Assembly: GCA_036768485.1 (NCBI GenBank)
Contig: JAVLUZ010000226.1
Span: forward strand, 62,001 to 126,000
Source of the DNA: Mermis nigrescens
Lineage: Eukaryota > Nematoda > Enoplea > Mermithida > Mermithidae
Direction of reading: 5' to 3'
DNA length: 64,000 nt
Shown: piece by piece, positions 54,973-64,000 of the stretch
Numbering within the stretch: the stretch's first letter is position 1
Layout of the letters: the number at the start of each line of letters is the position of its first letter
Translations under genes and position numbers: made by a program
Notes under the pieces: generated by a model
Database searches by the model: none
What the model was told of the DNA's origin: nothing
The model's input: only the letters and a program-made list of their open reading frames with translations

Positions 54973-56735
54973 AGTAATGGCTGTCAGCCTGGACTGCCTT
55001 GTAGGATAGGCTGTGTTATAACATAGGCGATGACGTAAAAATCTGCACCCTGAGGTAAGTTGAGGGTGCAACGTTAAAGTATATAAAGGACTGGAAAGGA
55101 GGGGTGTGTAAGGGGCTCCCACCGCGCCGCCTGTTATAACATGGTCTATCTTGCAGTGTTGTCCTCAGTTGCATGGTCGATGAGCTGGTGCCAAAAATGG
55201 CATAAAACAGGCACGTGGCTGGCCATCCTCTATGCCCAAAAGACCCATCACTCAATAGTTTTAAAAAGTAAGATTTTTCGAATTTTAGGGATAGGACCCA
55301 CCATTCCCCCAGATCGTATCTGCATAAAAACTATGTTTCTGGTCAAGCATTTTTCCGATTTTCGCCTATTTTATCCAATTTTCCTTTGAGATGCCCCTCG
55401 TGCGTATGTATGTACTGTCCACTGTTCAGAGAAAGCACATTACCTATATGATCACGAATAAATAAAGTGTACAATAATTTAGCAACCCCAATATCGATGA
55501 TAAGTAGAACATTAATCGCGAAAAATTACTTTAAAATTACAGCAAAAAACTAAAGAAGAGCCTTCTATAAGATCTGCTTGAATACATCGGATATATGCTG
55601 CAAATGTGATGTGTTTCATATAAGGAGAAATACGATATAACAATACGTGCTTGAAAATAACAATTCACAGCTATCTCAAGAACATTTTGAGGATTTTGAG
55701 CATAAAATCCGTAAGTCTGACTTAAATTTGGTTTCTGAGGAGGCAACTCAAAAATAGGCATAAATTGACAGTCATTACAGCGAAAAAATACTAATTTTTA
55801 TCATTTCAGGAACCGGTCCCTCCCATTATATGTCTCGTCTCCCACTCATTTGCATGGGTCTACTATACACTGAAAACTTGTGAAATATTTTTGTCAAGTT
55901 GTGAAACATTTTTGTCACGTTGTGGAAATTTTTTGTCACGTTGTGAAAATTTTTTGTCACATACTGTTGAAACTTTTTGTCACGTTGTGAAAATTTTTTG
56001 TCAAGTTGAAATATTTTTGTCACGTTGTGAAATTTTTGTCATGTTGTGAAAATTTTTTTGTCAAGTTGTTGGAAATTTTTATCCGTGTGAAAATTTTTTG
56101 TCAAGTTGTGAAATTTTTTTGTCAAGTTGTGCAAAATTTTTTGTCAAGTTGTGAAAATTTTTGTCAAATTGTGAAATATTTTACATTGTAAGCATAGTAC
56201 TTTTGTCATATTGTGAAATTTTTTGTCAAGGTTGTGAAATTTTTTTTGTCAAGTTGTGAAAATTTTTGTCAAGTTGTAATTTTTATCAAGTTGAAATATT
56301 TTTGTCAAGTTGTGTAAATTTTTTGTCAGAGTTGTGAAATATTTTTGTCAAGTTATTGAAAATTTTTGTCAAGTTGTGAGAATTTTTGTCACGTTGTGGA
56401 AATTTTTTGTCAAGTTGTGGAAATTTTTGTCAAGTTGTGAAATATTTTTGTCAAGTGTGAAATATTTTTGTAATGTTGCGAAATATTTTTGTAAAATTTT
56501 TATATTTTGCTGAAAGTATGCAGTTTACGAGTTTTTACAAATTATATGAAGTCATCCATCAGCCAAAAAAAAGAAAAAAGAAAAAAATGAAGAAAAATAT
56601 GAGTTTTAAGCACTCAATTCGATTGTCTCCAGCTTGATCAAAAGCTGTTTTTTTTATAAAATTAAAATTGCTTCAATTCTGCATCATGAATGCAGGTTTA
56701 CTGCATCCATGACCCCGAAAGCTGGCACGACGTGG
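54973..56735 (+). repeat. Left terminal inverted repeat of the Polinton-type element
   Basis: Ordered blocks match the right repeat in reverse: the tip; a CACCCTGAGGTAAGTTGAGG block at 55048; GGCACGTGGCTGGCC at 55211; the CGAGACATATAATGGGAGG region at 55820; the minisatellite 55875-56500; AATTGCTTCAATTCTGCATCAT at 56668; and GGTTTACTGCATCCATGACC at 56695. Frames here are by-products. Confidence 0.85.
55875..56500 (+). repeat. 20-bp minisatellite in the left repeat
   Basis: About thirty copies of TTGTCAAGTTGTGAAATTTT or variants (TTGTCACGTTGTGAAAATTTT). Unit length varies by a few bases. The frames 55826-56023, 56006-56191 and 56310-56513 are repeat translations. The same array, reversed, lies at 62055-62475. 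Confidence 0.93.
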
Positions 56736-57142
56736 ACGTATAAGAAGCTCGCCAGCCACAGAATATAAAAAACATTCTTAGCACAATGTACAAAAAGGAA
56801 ATAAGACAGTGTATGATCACCGTTATAAATAACGTGTATTTACCGCTCGGCCAGTCAAACAAGTATACGTGCGCCCACGAACTCTTTTCAAGGAGGTAGC
56901 GCACGCACCTTTCACTTCACCAGACACACTGTACACCCCAGCTGCCACTAACCCGGATCGCGGTACGGCTGAGAATGTACAACAAAACAAAATCGAAAAC
57001 GAACGAGGCCGCTACATCGCTACAGCACTTGCTCCTCACAAGGCACGACATGTAAACGAAACCGAGCAAATTCGGAAAGTAATAATTAGGTATACACGTG
57101 TCCACGAACCTGTTTCACCAGGGTAACACGTGCACCCTACAA
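56736..57142. other. Element interior without a recognised gene
   Basis: Between the left repeat and the polymerase stop. Frames 56698-56904, 56869-57126 and 56917-57105 overlap on opposite strands and show no domain. It may be the polymerase 3' flank. Confidence 0.45.
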
Positions 57143-60100
57143 TCAAAAGCCGAACGGTAAAGTACAGTAATCGGACCAAAGAACGTTTATCATACACGAC
57201 CCTATAATCTTTTGTACACCGCGGTAAAAACGTTTCTCATAACATATCCCACAAAATTTTTTCTTTTCCAAAACGGTCTTTATGATCTCGTTTCCAGAAC
57301 AGAAACCGATGACCATTTGTTTCATTATGTCGAAATCAATCTCTTTTCTAGTGTTGAATGTTAAACGAAACCCCGAATTTTGTGAGTCTGATTTACAATA
57401 TTTTTTCCCGTCAATGATAACCCTGTATGCATATTTTTGGCCCTCCCGCTACGAATTCACAAATGTAAGCCCCATCCCCATAGCACTTCAGCTCGTCAGT
57501 CATATCGCCCAAGTAACGGCCTATCCGAACAAATATAATTATCATTTTTCCGAGTTGAATAAATAATTGAATCAGTGTCAGAAATAAATTACGCGTGTGT
57601 CCAATTTTCACAATATGAATATAATTTAGAGATCAGCATTATTGCGGTTACATAAGAAACTATTACGGGATTTGTCATTGCTTTAGAGCTTCTGAGATTC
57701 GTCTTCTACGACATAAGTTGTACATGCCATGCGCTCGCCTAAAAACTGTACAGTGCTGACTTTTTTCGTAGGATCGAACATTATCTTTACAAATTTTTCC
57801 GGCTCGTTAAAATATTCGACCTGAGATAAATTATTGCGCTGACCGAATTTTCCCCAAAGAAATTTAACATAAGTTTAGATAAAGCGCACGCACACCTGGT
57901 TTTTCTCAATTTTTTGCCTGTCTAACCTGATACCCTCGACTTCCTCGTATCATCTAATATATTCGTCTTTCTTCTTCCGTTGGGCTTATCCCTTTGGCCC
58001 ATCCGTCCGCCTGCTGTTTCAATCGTAGGAATGTGTTGATATATTCTGTGAAAGCCCTCCCTCCTTGGTCGTTGGGTTGTATTTTTCGATTTCTGTATAG
58101 TGCCAAACTTCGTGGATTTTTGATACAGTGTAGCCTTTATCGATCGCTTGTACAGTTCTAATGATACCCAGGCGCCCTTGATTGACCTCTTTTCGTCTGA
58201 ATGCTCACAGACACGTCCTGCTTTAAAACACAGGTCCGGCAGAGGGAATAATAATTTGCCGTCGTGTCGAAAAGGTAAGGCTGGGTGGTACAAACCCCAG
58301 GGAACGTGTACATTTAATAATACCATTATACGGCTTATCATACAACGAAACAAAATTTTCAGTGATAATTACAGGGTGTTTTAAAGGAAATTCGCCCGTC
58401 TTACATACCCCAGGGATACAATACACATACATCTGTATAAAAAATTTTTTTCGCCTTCTTTACATTCATGATACAACTTTACAGCGTTTGTACGACCGCC
58501 GTAAAATGCCTCTCTAGGCGATAACGGAGTTACAAAATTTACAGAATCGAAAAAACGTTTCATATTTACATTTTGTTCAAGCTCTCGCTTCAATTCACAT
58601 TCCCATTTTTCTACAACCTTATGAATTTTCTAACGCTTTACGTCTATCTACAGTAGCCTGATACGCTTCCTCGAACGTTCGATTATCTAGAGTTCGCTGC
58701 TTTCTATTTACAATATTACATTTTGTACACCCGTGATAGTAACAACCGTTGAATTCGTAGATTGTGTTTCCCGAATCCCGTCGACTTTAAACCACTTAAT
58801 TTTTACCTCGCCCCCGTTTAATTTATGTCGAATGCGAATGTTTTGAGTTTCGAAATTTTAACCATTTTAATGCTATTATTGATTGATTTTCTTGAGACCG
58901 GTACCCGTGAGCTGGAACAATGCCAATACGTTCTGGTTTGAGGAAATTTTTGCGGAATACGTGATTACAGGCCGAAGCTATTGTTAAACTGACTAGAAAA
59001 GGATCTACGCCCGTTTCGTCAATGAAAATTTGACGAAACTTTAAACTTCATAACGCCTTAAAATATCTACATCGGAATTACAGTATTCTACAAGCTCTTT
59101 TTGTAAATCAAAGGGTTCGTTTTTTGCTTTTCAGTTTCGTACCATTTAAAAAATTCCTTGCACGCCTCGTCTTTTTTCATAGTGTTGGGTGAGTAGTGTT
59201 CGGAGTCGGGTAGGGGGCCGATATAACGATTTTGGTTGTTTTTGTGTTGAGAAAGATGTGGGAAGTACCCTTCTTCAACTCTGGAATCCGAAAGTTTTGG
59301 GAGAGAAGAAAGGGGCATGGAGTAGGAAATTTAAGGAATCGATAACCCGAACACCCCCCACTTCCAACATTATGACTTCGAGGCCGCGCGTTACGATTTT
59401 GGGTAAAACTGTACAATTTTCGTGTAAATATTCGAGTAAAAATTGTGAGGATGAAACTTTGAGCGTTATGTGCCTAAAACTGTGGCGCCCCTAACGCAAC
59501 AGCACAAATAACCATTTACAGAAATTTTCTAAACATTTATCTCCCAAAAACGTATACTTGCCGCAGTTCGACAAAAATCTGTATCTATACATTTTTCACA
59601 TACGCGATGGGCTATACAACAGTTTGGTTCGTGCTTGAAAATTTTCCCGTACTTGTTTTCCCCAATTTCTACATCCTGACGAGTTTCAAAATCGAATATA
59701 AAGAAGGGTTTTCGTTTTGGTTCGGAATTCTTGTCTATAGGTTTCATAAAACATTGATGATTGTCTCGATCTACATTACAATTGTTTAGAAAAACTGATT
59801 ACATTATGATTTTTACCGTATTTGCTGCTTAATAATTGATTACAAGATTTACAACGTTTTAGAATCTGACAAGTGAAAGACGAGTTTGATCGTTAGTTTT
59901 TTGACGGTTTTCCTAATTTATGCTTATCAAAACATAGTTCGCTCACGAACCATCGATTACATTCGTTACATAATTGCCAATTTACAAATGTACATTCCGG
60001 AGACGAATCACAACATCTACATTCGCCCTTATTACATTCGGTAATAAGCTCAGAATGATATTACGGTTTATCTGGAATTTCACAGTAATATACAGAACAA

Positions 60101-60780
60101 AAAAATGCGGGGACTCGGGTTATTAAATCAAAATGATTGTGGTGGTGGTACAAATGTATAATTTTTTCGGCCGTAGGGCCTGCGAAAATTAAAGAATCGT
60201 TGAAATCTCGAGAATAAACTTTTATTTGATATGTGGGTGATAAAATGTTCTGAATTTTACGAACTTCATCGATCCCGCAGAGTGCCCTATGCCCCCTAGC
60301 CCCGCTTCGACCATTAAATTCTCGGCCAAACGTTTTTGTAACGTGCTACGCCTTTTGTCTCCTGCCTAATTGAATTCCATTGGGGTCATTATCTAATTTA
60401 GCTTTACCCGTGACTATAGCCGGGGCTGAAAACATAATTTATCCGTGTTTTTGGATTTGCTTGTAAAACACCCCCCATTCCTACAGTGTCTTTGAAACCA
60501 AGTGTCCCAATTAGCGATTCTCGTTTTCGAAATTTTCTTACGATCTGTTCCGCGGCCGCCCATGGGGGCGTTAACGATAATAACGTTCAAACTTATTACT
60601 TCGTCGAACGAAAAATCCTTCCTCGACTGATTAACTCGTTCTGGAAGCGCTTAAGATCCGATCGACATTCATGAATTGTCTGGGGACGAAGGAATTATTA
60701 CATGCCCGGTCTAGACTCAGGTGAATTAGTTCGACTCCGACCAAATCGTCGGAGCTACAGCCGTCACGTCTTTCCAACGC
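57143..60780 (-). pseudogene. Protein-primed DNA polymerase B (Polinton type), frameshifted
   Basis: Family role: replicates the element's own linear DNA from a protein primer. Blocks appear N to C in the expected order but in changing frames: a KAKLDNDP block (60383-60409); a cysteine-rich zinc-binding stretch with CNEC, CKSC and CRCC pairs (59836-60040); exonuclease motif FIFDFE (59685-59696); the GYFPHL...YIGPLPD block (59088-59318); YGGRTNAV (58483-58500); polymerase motif A as DVCVLYP (58413-58433), where relatives usually have SLYP; the YHPALPFRHDGKLLFPLPDL and CEHSDEKR block (57922-58353); WGKFGQ (57838-57856); catalytic DTDS (57568-57579); YLGDMTDE and EFVAGGPK (about 57440-57515); and a C-terminal LPFGF next to the stop. 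Total span of about 1,210 codons equals a full-length family member, so little is missing, but many frameshifts and stops make it non-functional. Confidence 0.9.
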
Positions 60781-61400
60781 GCTGTTTAAAACGGACTGGA
60801 GAATCCGCCAAAACCGCGAAGCTCCTCAACATGGCCGAAGAAACGTGGTTGTAGCCTGGCCTCAGAGTTAAATCGCTTCACCTTCGTCCTGAACATTTCG
60901 CCGCCGACAATGCCGTAATCAGTCGCCTCTCGTCCCCAGCCGACTTGCGCTCCTTCCTCTTCGCCGAAAATAGCGTCCCAGAAATCGGAGCGTCAAAATT
61001 CGTTCTGTCCGCTTTCGATAATTTAATAAATTCTTGGAAAATAAACGAAATAACACTGCTTCGCCGACCCATAATCGGCTATCGACCAGCTTTTGAAGCG
61101 TCTGGCGATTAATGACCACATTCTCGTAATTCCTGCGATGACCCGTCTTCAACAATTGTTGCCCAAAATTGCGCCGTTATCGCGTTCGAACGCCTATTCT
61201 TCCATACTCCAAATTTTTCGTAATATAACTCCAATAAGTCGCTCGTTTCCAACCCCGCCATTTTCGACTCGACCACCGCCAATAGAATGTTGAAAGCTGG
61301 AAGTTTGAAATGCGCCGCCATAGTTCTTGAAAGGAATGAGCTCGCTAGCTCTGCTTGGCTATTTATAGTCAGAGTGCTCTGCAAGCCGTTCCGGAACAAT
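60781..61400 (-). other. Upstream region of polymerase with overlapping frames
   Basis: GC-richer than the rest of the element. Minus-strand frames 61109-61399 (96 codons), 60919-61155 and 60878-61072 overlap in different frames. They may be the poorly conserved N-terminus of the polymerase with frameshifts, or a separate small gene. Nothing in them is recognisable; MAAHFKLPAFNILLAVVE occurs at residues 27-44 of the first. Confidence 0.35.
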
Positions 61401-62054
61401 GCAAACCCGTTCCGGAAGGAGTTTGTGATGAGTCATCATTGCGCACCAAATTGCAAAATATGACGTAATATGTACTGAAATTTTTTGTAGTGCTTTTTGA
61501 CGATGACTCATACTGATACTTAATCATATTTTGGCTGCCTAGCACACCTAGGCATCCTGAGTATGCAGCCCTGAAACAAATATTTTAAGAATTCGAGAAT
61601 TTTGATGCAATGGGTAAAGCTCGATGAGAAGCGTCGAAAAATGGAACATTTTCGCCATACCATCATTTTTAAGGCAATTTTTATTATGGTGCCTAGCCCT
61701 AAAAGCATAGAAAAACATACAAATTAATACTTTCTAGAAATTGTTGCAGTTATAGAATTTTTCGATGAGCTGCATTGAATTTTATTTGAAATGTGCGGTC
61801 AATAATTCCACAACATTCATGCGTCCATCGTGCCAGCTGGGGTCATGGATGCAGTAAACCTCAAATTTCTCATGATGCAGAAATTGAAGCAATTTTAATT
61901 TTTTATGGTGTAAACAGCTTTTGATCAAGCTGAGACACAGAATTGAGTGCTTAAAACTCATATTTTCTTCATTTTTTCTTTTTTCTCTTTTTTGGCTGAT
62001 GGATGACTTCCTATAATTTTGGTAAAAAACTCGTAAAACTGCATACTTTCAGCA

Positions 62055-62475
62055 AAATACAAAAATTTGCAAAATATTTCGCAACATTACAAAAATAATT
62101 TCACACGCGGCAAAATATTTCACAACTTGACAAAATTTCACAACGACAAAAAATTTCCACAACGTGACGAAAATTTCACAACTTGACGAAAATTTTCACA
62201 ACTTGGCAAAATATTTCACAACTTGACAAAAAATTTACACAACTTGACAAAAATATTTCACAACTTGACAAAAAATTTTTCACAACTTGACAAAAAATTT
62301 TCACAACTTGACAAAAAATTTTCGCAACTTGACAAAAAAATTTCACAACGTGACAAAAAATTTTCACAACGTGACAAAAAATTTCCACAAGTTGACAAAA
62401 AATTTTCACAATTGACAAAAAATTTCCACAACAGCAAAATTTTCACAACTACGACAAAAATTTCCACGAATTTAC
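62055..62475 (-). repeat. 20-bp minisatellite in the right repeat
   Basis: About twenty copies of AAAATTTCACAACTTGACAA and variants, the reverse of the left array but with fewer units. The frames 62176-62418, 62223-62519 and 62258-62560 are by-products. Confidence 0.93.
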
Positions 62476-62981
62476 AAAAAATATCAATAATTGTTTTTAA
62501 ACGGCAAGTTTTCCGGTAGTATGAAGGCCCATGCAAATGAGTGGAGACAGAGACGAACACCTATAGGAGGGATTTATTCTGGAAGCAAGTAAAAATTATA
62601 TTTTTCGCTATGACTGTCAATTTATGCCTATTTTTTGAGGCTGCCCCCAGAACCGCCCTGCGCTTCGCATCTACGGATTTTATGCTCAGAAAACACTTGA
62701 AATGACTGCGAATTTTTTTTTGTTATTTTCGCGACGTATTGTTATATCGTATTTCTCTTATGCGAAACACATCACATTTGCAGCATATATCCGATGTATT
62801 CGCTGATCTATATGGCTGCCTCTTTAGTTTTTTGCTGTAATTTTAGCAATTTTTCGCGATAAATGTTCTACTGAATTACCGACAGCTGAAGCCAAATTAG
62901 TTGTACATCATTCATGACTTGTTGTGTACGTGCTTCTTCGTACAGTAAAAATACATACAACAAGACATGCACGAGGGGGCA

Positions 62982-63914
62982 TCTCAGCAAGGAAAATTTC
63001 TGGATAAAATAGGGCGAAAATCGGAAAAATGCTTGACCAGAAACATAGTTTTTATGCAGACACGTCGATCTGGGGGAATGGTGGGTCCTGATCCCCCAAA
63101 ATTCGGAAAAATCTTACTTTTTAAACGTTATATTGAGCTATTTTTGGTCTTTTTGGGTATAGAGGACGGCCAGCCACGTGCCTGTTTTATGCCATTTTAG
63201 CATTTTTGGCACACCAGCTGATCGACCATGCAACCTGAGGAACAACACTGCAAGATAGACCATGCTATAACAGGCGGCGCGGTGGGAGCCCCTCCCCTTA
63301 CACACCCCTCCTTTCCAGTCCTTTATATACTTTAACGTTGCACCCTCAACTTACCTCAGGGTGCAGATTTTTACGTCATCGCCTATGTTATAACACAGCC
63401 TATCCTACAGCGTTGCAGTCCAGGCTGACAGCCATTCAGCAAGAAAAATTTCTAGATAAAATAGGGCGAAAATCGGAAAAATGCTTGACCATATACATTA
63501 TTTTTATTCAGGCATGTAGAGTGGGGTGACCCCTAAAATTCAGAAAAATCGGACTTTTTAAACGTTATTTTTTGGTCTTTTGGGTACAGTCCTCCCAAAT
63601 CAGTGCTGGTCCTCCAACGGCCAGCCACGTGCCTGTTTTATGCCATTTATACCATTTTTTAGCAAAAAAATTCATCGACACCACCCCCCAGATCGACCAT
63701 GCAACCTGAGGAACAACACTGCAAGATAGACCATGATATAACAGGCGGCGCGGTGGGAGCACCTCCCCCTTACACACCCCTAGCCATCCTGAATTTTATC
63801 CATACTTTAACGTTGCTCCTTCAGCTTACCTCAGGGAGCAGATTTTTACGTCATCGCCTATGTTATAACACAGCCTATCCTGCAGCGTTGCCCTCCAGGC
63901 TGACGGCCATTACT
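62982..63914. repeat. Tandem duplication of the element tip
   Basis: Two copies of about 455-478 bp lie head to tail: CAGCAAGGAAAATTTCTGGAT at 62986 and CAGCAAGAAAAATTTCTAGAT at 63437. Only the outer copy has the AGTAATGG-type end. The copies have diverged and the inner one keeps closer similarity to the left repeat in parts. Confidence 0.85.
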
Positions 63915-64000
63915 ACTGATATTTATTACTCTTTTATGCTGAGCCTTTATACATAATTATACGGCAATAGCAAAGATAGTAACAGCTTACTTACCATTTG

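Larger units (their letters stand above)
54973..63914 (-). mobile_element. Polinton/Maverick-type element, reduced
   Basis: Starts AGTAATGGCTGTCAGCCTGG and ends CCAGGCTGACGGCCATTACT. Polintons characteristically start AG and end CT. The inverted repeats are about 1.8 kb (left) and 2.1 kb (right). The expected 6-bp target duplication is not seen: AGCATT precedes and ACTGAT follows. Inside is one gene-sized unit on the minus strand, a broken protein-primed DNA polymerase B. Typical Polintons are 15-20 kb and also carry integrase, packaging ATPase, protease and capsid genes; none is visible here, so most of the genome has been lost. Since the polymerase is frameshifted many times, the element is dead. 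Confidence 0.82.
61822..63914 (-). repeat. Right terminal inverted repeat, with duplicated end
   Basis: Reverse complement of the left repeat, including TGGGGTCATGGATGCAGTAA (61845), the minisatellite, CCCATGCAAATGAGTGGAGAC (62529), and the tip. It is longer than the left one because the outer 450-480 bp is present twice: 62982-63436 and 63437-63914, both carrying GGCCAGCCACGTGCCTGTTT and CTTACCTCAGGG-GCAGATTT. Confidence 0.85.

Noticed and set aside
55826..56513. Repetitive frames in the left Polinton repeat
   Set aside because: They are read-through of the 20-bp minisatellite; all frames stay open because of unit length, not selection. The same holds for 62176-62560.
57143..60780. Host replicative DNA polymerase gene
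   Set aside because: Block order, the YGGRTNAV and CEHSDE segments and the surrounding AG...CT inverted repeats fit the Polinton protein-primed polymerase, not a cellular B-family enzyme.
1..64000. Ribosomal RNA genes, bacterial operons or phage genes
   Set aside because: No conserved rRNA blocks, no Shine-Dalgarno-led gene strings and no long intact frames are present.

Overview
This window looks like a piece of animal (invertebrate) nuclear genome. It is AT-rich, has no bacterial-style gene packing, and has no host exon that I can recognise. Almost everything identifiable is mobile DNA of metazoan type: hAT transposons and hAT-derived miniature elements with 8-bp target-site duplications, CR1/L2-like non-LTR retrotransposon 3' ends, a mariner-like inverted-repeat element, foldback elements with tandem-repeat arms, and one Polinton/Maverick-type element. 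I cannot name the species. Short TAGGTA/GTACATAGGTA-type runs and the transposon mix would suit an arthropod, but that is a guess.

Layout. 1-14.7 kb: nested hAT-type elements, two of them (4118-7645 and 9246-11501) being inverted copies of one family that share the same internal insertion site; also a mariner-like element at 3.0-3.7 kb and several small hAT MITEs. 14.75-20.47 kb: a large foldback element with arms of about 59-bp tandem repeats. It carries a 2.4-kb hAT (17653-20041) that keeps a partial transposase and itself contains a non-LTR fragment. 20.86-24.75 kb: a hAT-like element holding a 193-bp tandem array and two convergent CR1/L2 reverse-transcriptase fragments. 24.9-26.5 kb: a cluster of small elements with tips TATAGTCYGTTYCA, one containing a tRNA-like sequence. 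26.5-37 kb: mostly featureless, with scattered small repeats. 37.6-38.8 kb: two minisatellites. 40.4-44.3 kb: hAT MITEs and tRNA-like sequences. 47.16-49.50 kb: a hAT element with another hAT MITE inside. 49.5-53.2 kb: two foldback elements with repetitive arms. 54.97-63.91 kb: the Polinton-type element.

The most notable object is the Polinton-type element (about 8.9 kb). It begins AGTAATGG and ends CCATTACT. Its inverted repeats are about 1.8-2.1 kb long and contain a 20-bp minisatellite, and inside it is a full-length but frameshifted protein-primed family B DNA polymerase. No integrase, packaging ATPase, protease or capsid gene is visible, so it looks like a reduced, dead derivative. A second cross-cutting signal is a short hairpin core, GCGAAGC, that recurs in many unrelated elements next to AAAATTTT. 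No element in the window looks intact enough to be active.
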